From Microlunatus flavus (GTDB lineage Bacteria; Actinomycetota; Actinomycetes; Propionibacteriales; Propionibacteriaceae): a stretch of DNA of 64,000 nucleotides. Below, in pieces: positions 53,543-62,351 of the stretch; positions within the stretch are counted from its first letter, which is position 1; every line of letters starts with the position of its first letter. The notes beneath the pieces are model-generated. The model was not told the DNA's origin. It was given only the letters and a program-made list of their open reading frames with translations, and made no database searches. The translations under genes and the position numbers were made by a program. The DNA is taken from contig NZ_FOFA01000007.1 of NCBI RefSeq assembly GCF_900110855.1, positions 1 through 64,000 on the forward strand, written 5' to 3'.

Positions 53543-53561
53543 CCCTTCGACAGACCCAGGG
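53543..53561. repeat. Degenerate dispersed-repeat copy
   Basis: CCCTTCGACAGACCCAGGG differs from the repeat in the variable middle and one core base. It lies in the 53-base gap between the converging IclR and pmt genes and may act as part of the terminator. Confidence 0.6.
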
Positions 53562-53571
53562 AGCGTCCGCC

Positions 53572-55218
53572 TCAGATCCAGCTGCGGAACCACATCCGGG
53601 TCAGCCAGCTGGGGTAGGGGAGCAGCTCGTCGGTGAGGATCGGGTAGAGGTACGCGAAGTTCGCGATCACCACCGCGACGAAGACGCCGACGACGATCCC
53701 GGCGAGCATCCTCCGGTCGCCCGAGCGCGCGTCGCCGAGGAGCCGTCCGGTCACGAGGGCCACGGCCATCACCGAGAACGGGATGATCATGATCGCGTAG
53801 AAGAAGAACAGCGGGCGGGAGTCGTACTGGAACCACGGGATCCAGCCGGCCAGCACCCCCACGACCGGGATGCCGAAGCGCCAGTCGCGCCCGCCGACCC
53901 AGAGCAGCAGAGCCACGACCAGGCAGGGGATCGCGACCCACCACAGGATCGGCGTGCCGATGCCGCTGATCACCCGGATGCAGTTGTCGGGGCCGGCGCA
54001 GCCGTCGGTGCCCGGGGCGATGTTGTTGACCGCGTCGATGCCGATCGGGCGGGCCACGAGCAGCCAGCCCCAGGGGTCGGCGCGGTAGGCGTGCTGGGCG
54101 TGGTTGATGAAGTCGCCGGTGTGGAAGTTCCAGATGTCGCGCTGGTACTGCAGCCACGACGCCAGCGTGTTCCCGAGCAGCTTCGTCGTGCCGGCGTCGG
54201 GGTGCTTGGCGCCCCAGTCGCGGTCGTAGCCGCCCGACGTGGCGAACCAGCCCGCCCAGGTCGCGACGTACACGCCGATCGACACGACCACGAGCGACAC
54301 GAAGGCCGGCAGCCCGTCGCGCAGCAGGGCCAGGTTCGCCCGGCGGCCGGCGCCGGCGAGGCGGCGGGCGCCCACGTCCCACACGACGCTCAGCAGGGCG
54401 AAGGCGGCGAGCACGTAGAGGGCGTTCCACTTGGTGCCGAGCGCCAGGCCCCAGCAGACGCCGGAGGCGATGCGCCACGGCCGGAACCACAGCGCCGGGC
54501 CGAACGCGCGGGCCAGGTCGGGCTGCTCCGTACGGTCGAGGTGGTCGGCCAGCCGCCCTCGGAACCAGTCGCGGTCCGCGGCGAGGCAGGCGACGGCGGC
54601 CACGGTGAAGAAGGCGACGAAGACGTCGAGCAGCGCGGTGCGCGACATGACGAACGCCAGGCCGTCGACCGCGAGCAGGAGCCCCGCCAGCCCGCCGATC
54701 AGCGTCGAGCGCGACACCCGGCGCACGAGGCGGGTCAGCACCAGGACGAGCAGGACGCCGAAGACGAGCGGCGCGATGCGCCACCCGAACGAGTTCATGC
54801 CGAACAGGTGCTCGCCGAACGCGATCAGCCACTTGCCGACCGGCGGGTGCACCACGAACTCCGCCGTCTTCTGCATGACGTCGACGTTGCCGCTGGTGAT
54901 CTGGTCGTTCGCGTTCTCCGGCCAGTTGCGCTCGTAGCCGAACTTCAGCAGCGAGTACGCGTCCTTGGCGTAGTACGTCTCGTCGAACACGAGCTTGTTC
55001 GGGTACGCGAGCCCCGGCAGCCGGAGCACGAGGGCGAGGCCCGTCACGAGGAGGGTGACGACCCAGCCGCGCAGGCGGTCGGTGGGCATCGCGTCGCGGA
55101 GCCGGTCGACGGTGGTCAGCGGCGGGGCCGGCGGCTCGGCCGTCGCCGTCCGCGACGGAGCCGTGTCCGCGGGAGGGAGGGACGCCGGCGGCCCGAGCTC
55201 GAGCACCGGCCGCGTCAC
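53572..55218 (-). CDS. pmt: Protein O-mannosyltransferase (PMT family)
   Basis: A 548-aa polytopic glycosyltransferase that moves mannose from polyprenyl-phosphate-mannose to secreted proteins. The first extracytoplasmic loop has the diagnostic acidic pair in FDETYYAKDAYSLLKFGYER. HPPVGKWLIAFGEHLFGMNS and a series of membrane segments follow, with VTGRLLGD and TDELLPYPSWLTRMWF at the end. This is the actinobacterial type (M. tuberculosis Rv1002c). GTG 55218 follows a minus-strand TACTCT by 7 bases, so a leaderless start is likely. It is divergent from rsmI as in mycobacteria. Confidence 0.92.
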   Translation of the reverse strand: MTRPVLELGPPASLPPADTAPSRTATAEPPAPPLTTVDRLRDAMPTDRLRGWVVTLLVTGLALVLRLPGLAYPNKLVFDETYYAKDAYSLLKFGYERNWPENANDQITSGNVDVMQKTAEFVVHPPVGKWLIAFGEHLFGMNSFGWRIAPLVFGVLLVLVLTRLVRRVSRSTLIGGLAGLLLAVDGLAFVMSRTALLDVFVAFFTVAAVACLAADRDWFRGRLADHLDRTEQPDLARAFGPALWFRPWRIASGVCWGLALGTKWNALYVLAAFALLSVVWDVGARRLAGAGRRANLALLRDGLPAFVSLVVVSIGVYVATWAGWFATSGGYDRDWGAKHPDAGTTKLLGNTLASWLQYQRDIWNFHTGDFINHAQHAYRADPWGWLLVARPIGIDAVNNIAPGTDGCAGPDNCIRVISGIGTPILWWVAIPCLVVALLLWVGGRDWRFGIPVVGVLAGWIPWFQYDSRPLFFFYAIMIIPFSVMAVALVTGRLLGDARSGDRRMLAGIVVGVFVAVVIANFAYLYPILTDELLPYPSWLTRMWFRSWI

Positions 55219-55225
55219 GCGGGCA

Positions 55226-55231
55226 AGAGTA
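55226..55231 (-). promoter_or_regulatory. pmt: -10 hexamer TACTCT, probable leaderless promoter of pmt
   Basis: On the minus strand TACTCT is 7 bases before GTG 55218. Confidence 0.45.
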
Positions 55232-55268
55232 ACCAGGCGAACCTGTGACGAGGTGCCATTCTGACCAG

Positions 55269-56150
55269 GTGCAGCAGCGGGCGTCGGAGGCGGGCGCGGG
55301 ACCCGGGAGCGGCGTGCTCGTGCTCGCCGGGACGCCGATCGGCGACGTGGACGACGCCTCGCCCCGGCTACGGGCCGAGCTCGCCGGGGCCGACGTGGTC
55401 GCCGCGGAGGACACCCGCCGGCTCCGCGCGCTGCTGCAGCGGATGGGGGTGACGACCCAGGCCCGCGTGGTGTCGTACTTCGAGGGCAACGAGGCGGCCC
55501 GCACGGGCGAGCTCGTCGAGGCCCTGCAGGGCGGCGCACGGGTCGTCGTGGCGACCGACGCCGGGATGCCCTCGGTGTCCGACCCCGGCTACCGGCTCGT
55601 GGCCGCCGCGGTGGAGGCCGGCATCCGCGTGACGAGCGTTCCCGGACCCTCGGCCGTCCTCACCTCGCTCGCGCTCTCCGGGCTCCCGGTCGACCGCTTC
55701 TGCTTCGAGGGGTTCCTGTCCCGCAAGGCCGGCGAACGGTCCCGCCAGCTCGCCCGCCTCACCACCGAACCCCGGACGATGGTGTTCTTCGAGGCGCCGC
55801 ACCGCACGGCGGAGACGCTGGCCGCGATGGTCGAGGCCTTCGGCGCCGAGCGCCCGGGCGCGGTGTGCCGCGAGCTGACCAAGACGTACGAGGAGGTCGT
55901 CCGTGGCTCGCTCGCCGAGCTCGCGGCGTGGGCGGCCGAGGAGGTCCGCGGCGAGGTCACCCTGGTCGTCTCGGGCGCGCTCGAGCCGGAGGCCGACCTC
56001 GAGGGCGCAGCGGCCGAGGTCGCCGAGCTCGTCGCCGGCGGCGTACGCCTCAAGCCCGCCGTGGCCGAGGTCGCCGAACGTTCCGGGGTCGCCCGCAACG
56101 CCCTGTACGCCGCGGCGCTCGAGCTGACCCGGCAGCGCAAGGCGCCCTGA
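55269..56150 (+). CDS. rsmI: 16S rRNA (cytidine-1402-2'-O)-methyltransferase RsmI
   Basis: A 293-aa SAM-dependent enzyme of the tetrapyrrole-methylase fold. Family segments are [71 protein letters not shown] and [15 protein letters not shown]. The C-terminal HTH-like region ([20 protein letters not shown]) is typical. GTG 55269 is preceded 6 bases upstream by CATTCT, a possible leaderless -10. An in-frame GTG at 55245 is the alternative. It is divergent from pmt, and the large repeat array follows it. Confidence 0.92.
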   Translation: MQQRASEAGAGPGSGVLVLAGTPIGDVDDASPRLRAELAGADVVAAEDTRRLRALLQRMGVTTQARVVSYFEGNEAARTGELVEALQGGARVVVATDAGMPSVSDPGYRLVAAAVEAGIRVTSVPGPSAVLTSLALSGLPVDRFCFEGFLSRKAGERSRQLARLTTEPRTMVFFEAPHRTAETLAAMVEAFGAERPGAVCRELTKTYEEVVRGSLAELAAWAAEEVRGEVTLVVSGALEPEADLEGAAAEVAELVAGGVRLKPAVAEVAERSGVARNALYAAALELTRQRKAP

Positions 56151-56522
56151 GGAACGCTCCTGAGCCTGTCGAAGGGCTCCAGAGGAACGCTCCTGAGCCT
56201 GTCGAAGGGCTCCAGAGAAACGCTCCCTGAGCTCGTCGAAGGGCCCCGGCTGAACGCTCCCTGAGCTCGTCGAAGGGCCCCGGAGGGGTCAGCGTTCCCC
56301 TCCCGCAGCCGGAGAAGCCAACCTCTTCGAGGCCCTTCGACAAGCTCAGGGGGCGTTCTCGAGGCCCTTCGGCAAGCTCAGGGGGCGTTCTCGAGGCCCT
56401 TCGACAAGCTCAGGGGGCGTTCTCGAGGCCCTTCGGCAAGCTCAGGGGGCGTTCTCGAGGCCCTTCGACAAGCTCAGGGGGCGTTCTCGAGGCCCTTCGA
56501 CAAGCTCAGGGGGCGTTCTCGC
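56151..56522. repeat. Inverted pair of tandem-repeat arrays between rsmI and tatD
   Basis: Four forward units (starting 56151, 56184, 56217 and 56251) contain CCTGAGC-N2-GTCGAAGGG. They face six reverse units of exactly 32 bp (starting 56331, 56363, 56395, 56427, 56459 and 56491) containing CCCTTCG-N4-GCTCAGGGGG. A unique core of about 45 bases separates them. The two halves can pair, so a very large hairpin or cruciform is possible. No gene is supported in it; the tatD start follows at 56557. Confidence 0.95.
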
Positions 56523-56556
56523 GGGGAGGGGCTCCCCTGTGAGGAAGGATCGGGGC

Positions 56557-57438
56557 GTGAGCTCACGGACCGACTGGACCGACCTGCCCCCGGCGCCCGA
56601 GGCGCTGCCGGGGCCGGTGGTCGACACCCACTGCCACCTCGACATCACCGCCGAGCTGTCGGGGCTCGACCCCGACGACGCGCTCGCGCGGGCCGCGGCC
56701 GTCGGGATCACGCGGGTCGCGCAGATCGGGTGCGACGTCGAGCAGTCCCGCTGGGCGGTCGACTTCGCGCGGCGTCACCCCTCGGTCGTCGCGGGCGTCG
56801 CCCTGCACCCGAACGACGCCGCCCGGCTCGGCGCGTCGGACCCGGCCGCCCTCGCCGAGGGCCTGGCTGTCGTGGAGTCCCTGGCCGGCGACCCCGAGGT
56901 CCGGGTCGTCGGCGAGACCGGGCTGGACTTCTTCCGCACGCCCGACGGGGCCGGGCAGGCGTTCCAGCGCGAGTCGTTCGCCGCCCACATCGCCATGGCC
57001 AAGGCCCACGACCGGACCCTGATGATCCACGACCGCGACGCCCACGACGCCGTCCTCGACGTCCTCGACGCGGAGGGCGTGCCCGATCGGGTGGTCATGC
57101 ACTGCTTCAGCGGCGACGAGGTGTTCGCGCGGGCCTGCCTCGACCGCGGGGCGCACCTGTCCTTCGCGGGCACGGTGACCTTCAAGGCGAACGCCCACCT
57201 GCGCCGCGCCCTCGCCGTCGCCCCGCTCGAGAAGGTCCTCGTCGAGACGGACGCGCCGTTCCTCACGCCGCTGCCGGTGCGCGGCCGGCCCAACGCGTCC
57301 TACCTGATCCCCTACACCGCCCGGGTCATGGCCGAGGTCCGACAGCTGCCGTTGGAGGAGCTCTGCGCGGCCCTGACCGCCAACGCCGAGGCGGCCCTGG
57401 GCGGCACCTGGCCCGCGTACGCCGCCGCGAGCGCCTGA
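56557..57438 (+). CDS. tatD: TatD-family metal-dependent deoxyribonuclease
   Basis: A 293-aa TIM-barrel hydrolase. Metal ligands are in VVDTHCHLDIT (HxH), GETGLDFFR (Glu), MIHDRDAHD and MHCFSGDEVFA (His), and VETDAPFLTP (Asp). TatD enzymes act as 3'-5' nucleases in repair or DNA turnover. GTG 56557 has AAGGA 7 bases upstream and is preferred to the GTG at 56539. It is the first gene after the repeat array. In mycobacteria tatD-rpfB-rsmA-ispE are neighbours in the same order. Confidence 0.93.
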   Translation: MSSRTDWTDLPPAPEALPGPVVDTHCHLDITAELSGLDPDDALARAAAVGITRVAQIGCDVEQSRWAVDFARRHPSVVAGVALHPNDAARLGASDPAALAEGLAVVESLAGDPEVRVVGETGLDFFRTPDGAGQAFQRESFAAHIAMAKAHDRTLMIHDRDAHDAVLDVLDAEGVPDRVVMHCFSGDEVFARACLDRGAHLSFAGTVTFKANAHLRRALAVAPLEKVLVETDAPFLTPLPVRGRPNASYLIPYTARVMAEVRQLPLEELCAALTANAEAALGGTWPAYAAASA

Positions 57439-57439
57439 G

Positions 57440-58051
57440 GTGGAGCTCGCCGACGCGCTGCGCCGCCGACGGATGGTGCGCCGCTACGACCCGGACGCGG
57501 CCGTCGCGCCGGAGTCGCTCGAGGCGGTGCTCGCCGCGGCGCTGCGCGCTCCGTCGGCCGGCTTCACGCAGGGCGTCTCGCTGCTGGTCCTCGACACGCC
57601 CGAGCAGCGCGCGCTCTTCTGGTCGGCGACCGCCGGGGAGGACGGTGCGTCGAACCGCTGGCTCGACGGCATGCTGACGGCCCCGGTGCTCGTCCTCGTG
57701 CTGACCGACCGGGAGGCGTACCTCGACCGCTACGCCGAGCCGGACAAGGGCTGGACCGACCGGGACGAGGGCCGCTGGTCGGCGCCGTACTGGTTCGTCG
57801 ACGCCGGCATGGCCGCGATGGCCATGCTGCTGCGCGCCGTCGACCTCGGCCTGGGGGCGTGCTTCTTCGGGGTGCCGGTGGAGCGAGCCGATGCCGTGCA
57901 CGCCGCGTTCGGGGTGCCCGGGACGCTGCTCGGGGTGGGCGTCGTGAGCCTGGGGGTCCCTGCGGCGGACGGCGACCGCGGCAGCCGCGGGTCGCCCGCA
58001 CGACGGGGCCGCCGGCCGGCGGAGGACCTCGTCCACCGCGGCCGCTGGTGA
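57440..58051 (+). CDS. Nitroreductase-family flavoprotein
   Basis: A 203-aa flavoprotein. The N-terminal VELADALRRRRMVRRYDPDAAV holds the Arg-rich FMN-phosphate site (RRMVRRY). ALRAPSAGFTQGVSLLVLD and the later AAMAMLLRAVDLGLGACFFG are typical of NAD(P)H-dependent nitroreductases. The C-terminus is basic and disordered. GTG 57440 follows the tatD stop by one base, so the two genes are co-transcribed. The substrate is unknown. It is inserted between tatD and rpfB, which are adjacent in mycobacteria. Confidence 0.85.
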   Translation: MELADALRRRRMVRRYDPDAAVAPESLEAVLAAALRAPSAGFTQGVSLLVLDTPEQRALFWSATAGEDGASNRWLDGMLTAPVLVLVLTDREAYLDRYAEPDKGWTDRDEGRWSAPYWFVDAGMAAMAMLLRAVDLGLGACFFGVPVERADAVHAAFGVPGTLLGVGVVSLGVPAADGDRGSRGSPARRGRRPAEDLVHRGRW

Positions 58052-58094
58052 GCGTCGACCGGCCCATTCGCTCGGCGGTCAAGAGATTGTAGGT

Positions 58095-58123
58095 TTGACG
58101 ACCTCTCAGGCGCTCGTTATGGT
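58095..58123 (+). promoter_or_regulatory. rpfB: Near-consensus promoter of rpfB
   Basis: TTGACG (58095-58100) and TATGGT (58118-58123) are separated by 17 bases. A leader of about 65 bases follows, with a small hairpin GCGGCC/GGCCGC at 58136-58152. Confidence 0.65.
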
Positions 58124-58193
58124 TCCGTGACCTTTGCGGCCGGAGTGGCCGCTTGACCCGACCGGCCCGTTCGCGTGGCCAGCCAGGAGCAAC

Positions 58194-59270
58194 GTGCGCG
58201 CCATCGTCCCCGTGATCGCCGGAGCGGCCGTCCTCGCCGTCGGCGGCGGATCCATCGCCTACGCCGGGATGCGTTCCGACGTCGCCCTCGCCGTCGACGG
58301 CCAGACCAGCCAGGTGACGACGAGCGCCTCGACCGTGGGCGACCTGCTCTCGGCGCAGCACATCCAGGTCGGTCCCCACGACGTCGTCGCGCCCGCGCCG
58401 ACCACCGAGCTGCGCGACGGCACGCAGGTCTCCGTCCGCTTCGGCCGGCAGGTGACCGTGGACGTCGACGGCGCGCCCCAGACGCTGTGGACGACCGCGA
58501 CCGACGTCGGCGGCGCGCTCACCGCGCTCGGGCTCGAGACCCAGGGCGCCGACCTCTCCACGAGCCGCAGCACGCCGATCGGGCGCCAGGGGCTCACCGT
58601 GGCCGTCGCCACCCCGAAGAAGGTCACGATCAGGGCGGCGGGCAAGACCCGCACCCTCACCACCACCGGTGCGACCGTCGGCGACGCGCTCCAGGCCGCC
58701 GGCATCAGGCCGGACGCCGACGACGAGCTCAGCACCTCGGCCAAGACCGCCCTCAAGGACGGCACCAAGGTTACCTTCGTCCGCGTCGACGTGACCTCGA
58801 CGAGCAAGCGCGGGGACGTCGCGTACGCGACCGTCACCAAGAAGTCGTCCAAGCTCGAGCGCGGCAAGACCCGCACCGAGACCGCCGGCAAGGCCGGCAG
58901 CAAGACCACGACCTACCGCGTCGTCGCCCACGACGGCAAGGAGGTCAGCCGCAAGAAGACCAGGACCGTCGTCACCCGCAAGCCGGTGACGCGCGTCGTG
59001 GTCGTCGGCACCAAGGCGCCGAAGGTCTCGACCTCGACCGCGGGTGTGGCGAACGTCGGCCTGTGGGACAAGATCGCCGCGTGCGAGTCCGGCGGCAACT
59101 GGTCGATCAACACCGGCAACGGCTACTACGGCGGGCTGCAGTTCAACCTGCAGACCTGGCGCGCGTACGGCGGCACGGGCCGTCCGGACCAGCAGAGCAA
59201 GGCCGCCCAGATCGCCGTGGCCGAGCGGGTGCGCAAGGCCTCCGGCCTGAGCGCCTGGTCCTGCGCCTGA
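58194..59270 (+). CDS. rpfB: Resuscitation-promoting factor, RpfB type
   Basis: A 358-aa secreted peptidoglycan-cleaving protein. A signal/anchor lies at 3-24. Three DUF348-like repeats follow at about 28-68, 86-126 and 143-186, then a G5 domain at about 195-272. The C-terminal transglycosylase-like domain (288-358) is WDKIAACESGGNWSINTGNG with catalytic Glu298, then YYGGLQFNLQTWRAYGG and a final Cys pair (Cys297, Cys357). This is the full RpfB layout. GTG 58194 has an AGGAG site. RpfB aids exit from dormancy and cell separation in related bacteria. Confidence 0.95.
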   Translation: MRAIVPVIAGAAVLAVGGGSIAYAGMRSDVALAVDGQTSQVTTSASTVGDLLSAQHIQVGPHDVVAPAPTTELRDGTQVSVRFGRQVTVDVDGAPQTLWTTATDVGGALTALGLETQGADLSTSRSTPIGRQGLTVAVATPKKVTIRAAGKTRTLTTTGATVGDALQAAGIRPDADDELSTSAKTALKDGTKVTFVRVDVTSTSKRGDVAYATVTKKSSKLERGKTRTETAGKAGSKTTTYRVVAHDGKEVSRKKTRTVVTRKPVTRVVVVGTKAPKVSTSTAGVANVGLWDKIAACESGGNWSINTGNGYYGGLQFNLQTWRAYGGTGRPDQQSKAAQIAVAERVRKASGLSAWSCA

Positions 59271-59310
59271 CGCACCACGACGGCACGAGTGACGACGGGC
59301 GGGGGGCCTG

Positions 59311-60159
59311 GTGAGCCTCCTGGACCCCCGCTCCGTCCGTGAGATCGCCGCGCGCCTCGACCTGCGGCCGACCAAGCAGCGCGGGCAGAACTTCGTCGTC
59401 GACGCCAACACCGTCCGGCGCATCGTCACTGCCTCCGGGATCGGCCCCACCGACGTCGTCCTCGAGGTCGGCCCGGGCCTGGGGTCGCTGACCCTGGGCC
59501 TGCTGGAGGTCGCCGACCGCGTCGTCGCCGTCGAGATCGACGAGCTGCTGGCCGGCGAGCTGCCCCGGACCGTCGCCGAGCGGGCGCCTGACCGGGCCGA
59601 CCGCCTCGACGTCGTGACCGCCGACGCGATGCGGGTCACCGAGCTGCCGGCGACGCCCACGGCCGTCGTCGCGAACCTGCCCTACAACGTCGCCGTGCCC
59701 GTCCTGCTGCACCTGCTCGCGACGTTCCCGGAATGGCAGCGCGGCCTGGTCATGGTGCAGGCCGAGGTGGCCGACCGCATCGCCGCACCGCCCGGCTCCA
59801 AGGTCTACGGCGTCCCCTCGGTCAAGACGGCCTGGTACGCCGAGTCGTGGCGGGCCGGTTCGGTGTCGCCGTCGGTGTTCTGGCCGGTGCCCAACGTCGA
59901 CTCCGGCCTGGTCGCCCTGCGCCGCCGCGAGCCACCGGAGACCACCGCCACGCGCGAGCAGGTGTTCGCGGTCGTCGACGCCGCGTTCGGGCAGCGGCGC
60001 AAGATGCTGCGCTCCGCGCTGTCGGGCACCTTCGGCTCGTCCGCGGCGGCCTCGGAGGCCCTGCTGGCCGCCGGCGTGGACCCGCAGGCGCGCGGCGAGG
60101 TGCTCGACGTGGCGGCCTTCGCCCGGGTCGCCGCGCAGCTCTCCGGACCGGCTGCGTAG
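59311..60159 (+). CDS. rsmA: 16S rRNA (adenine1518/1519-N6)-dimethyltransferase RsmA (KsgA)
   Basis: A 282-aa SAM-dependent methyltransferase. It shows the N-terminal [18 protein letters not shown], the SAM loop [15 protein letters not shown], the acidic [11 protein letters not shown] and the catalytic [30 protein letters not shown] and the C-terminal [14 protein letters not shown] complete the family pattern. GTG 59311 has a G-rich ribosome site. It lies 40 bases after rpfB and its stop codon overlaps the -10 of ispE. Confidence 0.95.
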   Translation: MSLLDPRSVREIAARLDLRPTKQRGQNFVVDANTVRRIVTASGIGPTDVVLEVGPGLGSLTLGLLEVADRVVAVEIDELLAGELPRTVAERAPDRADRLDVVTADAMRVTELPATPTAVVANLPYNVAVPVLLHLLATFPEWQRGLVMVQAEVADRIAAPPGSKVYGVPSVKTAWYAESWRAGSVSPSVFWPVPNVDSGLVALRRREPPETTATREQVFAVVDAAFGQRRKMLRSALSGTFGSSAAASEALLAAGVDPQARGEVLDVAAFARVAAQLSGPAA

Positions 60160-60162
60160 GCT
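60157..60162 (+). promoter_or_regulatory. ispE: -10 hexamer TAGGCT over the rsmA stop, leaderless-type
   Basis: TAGGCT begins with the rsmA stop TAG and ends 7 bases before the ispE ATG at 60170. No ribosome site is present. Confidence 0.4.
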
Positions 60163-60169
60163 CCCGGGA

Positions 60170-61099
60170 ATGGCTTCGCCCCTGCCGCCCGCCCCGGTCG
60201 GCGTGCACGTCCGGGCGCCCGCCAAGATCAACCTCGCGCTCAAGGTCGGTCCGCCGCGTCCCGACGGCTACCACCCGCTCGCGACCGTCTACCACGCGGT
60301 CTCCCTCTACGACGACGTCCACGCGGAGTGGGCCGAGCCCGACGAGTTCGAGCTCGAGGTCAGCGGGGAGGGCGTCGACCAGGTCCCGCTCGACGACAGC
60401 AACCTCGCCCTGCGCGCGGCCCGGCTGCTCGCGCGGGTGCACGGCGGCCGCGACCGCCTGGGCGTACGGCTGTCGATCCGCAAGGCCATCCCGGTCGCCG
60501 GCGGGCTGGCGGGCGGTTCCGCGGACGGGGCCGCGGCGCTGCTGGCCTGCGCGACGCTGTGGGACATCGACCTCGCGCCGGAGGTGCTGCGCCACCTGGG
60601 CGCGGAGCTGGGCAGCGACGTGCCCTTCTCGCTGCTGGGCGGCACGGCCGTCGGCGGTGGGCGTGGCGAGGACGTCGCGCCGGCGCTGGCCCGTGGGAGC
60701 TACCACTGGGTGCTCGCCTTTGGCCAGGAGGGGCTGTCGACCCCGGCGGTCTACCGCAGGTTCGACGAGCTCAACCCGGGACCGACCATGCCCGAGGTGC
60801 CGGCCGACCTCATGAACGCCCTGCGCGGCGGCGATCCATACGAGCTCGGGGCCGCGCTCACCAACGACCTGCAGCCGGCCGCGCTCAGCCTGCGTCCGCA
60901 GCTGCGTCGGGTCCTCGACACCGGCCTCGAGCTGGGCGCCGTCGGGGCCGTGGTGTCGGGCTCGGGGCCCACCTGCGCCTTCCTCGTCGAGGACGAGGAG
61001 GACGCGGTCGACCTCAGCGTGTCGCTGAGCGCCGAGGGCGTCGCGCGCAAGGTGCTGCGGGCCAGCGGACCGGTGGTCGGGGCGCGCGTCGTCGGCTGA
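60170..61099 (+). CDS. ispE: 4-diphosphocytidyl-2-C-methyl-D-erythritol kinase
   Basis: A 309-aa GHMP kinase of the MEP isoprenoid pathway. The substrate-binding VRAPAKINLALKVGPPRPDG, the ATP loop PVAGGLAGGSADGAAALLA, GSDVPFSLLGGTAVGGGRGE and VVSGSGPTCAFLVE are all intact. It follows rsmA by 10 bases, as in mycobacteria (Rv1010-Rv1011). Presence shows that the organism uses the MEP route. It could be read both from upstream and from its own leaderless promoter. Confidence 0.95.
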   Translation: MASPLPPAPVGVHVRAPAKINLALKVGPPRPDGYHPLATVYHAVSLYDDVHAEWAEPDEFELEVSGEGVDQVPLDDSNLALRAARLLARVHGGRDRLGVRLSIRKAIPVAGGLAGGSADGAAALLACATLWDIDLAPEVLRHLGAELGSDVPFSLLGGTAVGGGRGEDVAPALARGSYHWVLAFGQEGLSTPAVYRRFDELNPGPTMPEVPADLMNALRGGDPYELGAALTNDLQPAALSLRPQLRRVLDTGLELGAVGAVVSGSGPTCAFLVEDEEDAVDLSVSLSAEGVARKVLRASGPVVGARVVG

Positions 61100-61121
61100 G
61101 GCCCGACGTCGGCGCACGCCC

Positions 61122-61127
61122 TAGTGT
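61122..61127 (+). promoter_or_regulatory. -10 hexamer TAGTGT, probable leaderless promoter
   Basis: TAGTGT is 6 bases before GTG 61134 of the LtrA-like gene. Confidence 0.5.
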
Positions 61128-61133
61128 TCGGGC

Positions 61134-62351
61134 GTGAGCGCGCCCGGGGCCACCGCCCGACTGCTGCGGCCCCTGCGTCCGCGTGATCCCGACGAGCGGG
61201 GGCGGGTCGCCTCGCCGCTCGAGCTGCTGACCGACCTGTGCTTCGTGGTCGCCGTCGGCCAGGCCGCGGCGGCCCTGCACCACGGCCTGCTGGCCGGCGA
61301 GACGGGGCCCGCGGTGCAGGGCTACGTGATGGCCTTCTTCGCCATCTGGTGGGCCTGGTTGAACTTCAGCTGGTTCTCCTCGGCGTACGACAACGACGAC
61401 GTCGGCTTCCGCCTCCTGACGATCCTGCAGATCCTCGGCGTCCTCGTGCTCGCCGGCGGCATCACCACGCTGACGCTCGGGATCGACGAGGGCGAGGGTC
61501 ACTTCGGCCTCGTCGTCGCGGGCTACGTGATCATGCGCGTCGGCCTGGTGCTGCAGTGGCTGCGCGCCGCCCGGAACGACCCGCCGCACCGGAGGACCTG
61601 CCTGCGCTACGCCCTCGGCATCGTGGTCGTCCAGCTCGGCTGGGGCGGCTTCTACCTCGCCACCCGCGAGCAGGCGCTGGTCGCGCCGCTGTTCGCCCTG
61701 CTGGTCGTGGCCGAGCTAGCGGTGCCCTTCTGGGCGGAGCGGTCGGGGACGACGACGTGGCACCCGCACCACATCGCCGAGCGCTACGGGCTGTTCTTCA
61801 TCATCGTGCTCGGCGAGACGATCCTGTCCTCCACGCTGGCCGTCCAGGAGGCGTTCACGGGGGAGACCGAGCACCGCGTCGCCGTCGCGGCCGTCACCGT
61901 CGGCGGGGTGCTCATCGTCTTCAGCCTGTGGTGGCTCTACTTCTCCCGCGAGGCGGCCGAGGCGCTGGCCCGGGCGAAGCGGGACGCGACCCACGTGGAG
62001 TACCTCTTCGGCTTCGGCCACTACGTGATCTACGCCGCCGCGGCGGCGGTCGGCGCCGGGCTGGCCGCGCGGGCGGAGTACGTCGGCCACCCGACCGACC
62101 CGCACCTGGACCTCGTGACCTCGGCCGCGGTCACCGTCCCGGTCGCGGTGCTGCTGCTGGCGATGTGGGCGGTCCATCTGCGCCTGCACGACCGGACCTG
62201 GCTCAACGCCGTCCCGTTCTTCGCCGCCGCGGCGGTGGTGCTGGCCAGCACGCCGCTGGAGGTGTCCGAGCTCGTGGCCGGGGCCGTGCTGGCCGTGCTC
62301 GTGGCCGTCCAGACGCGGCTCGTGGCCCGCGCCTCAGCCGTCGTCGGCTGA
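61134..62351 (+). CDS. Low-temperature-requirement protein A (LtrA) family membrane protein
   Basis: A 405-aa polytopic membrane protein with about 11 hydrophobic segments. The family's opening is present (ASPLELLTDLCFVVAVGQAA), as are AWLNFSWFSSAYDNDDVGFR, HIAERYGLFFIIVLGETILS and a C-terminal helix-rich region. LtrA was named from growth at low temperature in Listeria, and its transport or enzymatic role is unknown. GTG 61134 follows a leaderless-type -10. The last 18 bases overlap the end of the convergent MarR gene. Confidence 0.85.
   Translation: MSAPGATARLLRPLRPRDPDERGRVASPLELLTDLCFVVAVGQAAAALHHGLLAGETGPAVQGYVMAFFAIWWAWLNFSWFSSAYDNDDVGFRLLTILQILGVLVLAGGITTLTLGIDEGEGHFGLVVAGYVIMRVGLVLQWLRAARNDPPHRRTCLRYALGIVVVQLGWGGFYLATREQALVAPLFALLVVAELAVPFWAERSGTTTWHPHHIAERYGLFFIIVLGETILSSTLAVQEAFTGETEHRVAVAAVTVGGVLIVFSLWWLYFSREAAEALARAKRDATHVEYLFGFGHYVIYAAAAAVGAGLAARAEYVGHPTDPHLDLVTSAAVTVPVAVLLLAMWAVHLRLHDRTWLNAVPFFAAAAVVLASTPLEVSELVAGAVLAVLVAVQTRLVARASAVVG

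Noticed and set aside
58052-58193. c-di-AMP (ydaO) riboswitch before rpfB
   Set aside because: Such riboswitches precede some rpf genes, but this leader is only about 65 bases after the promoter and lacks the conserved elements.
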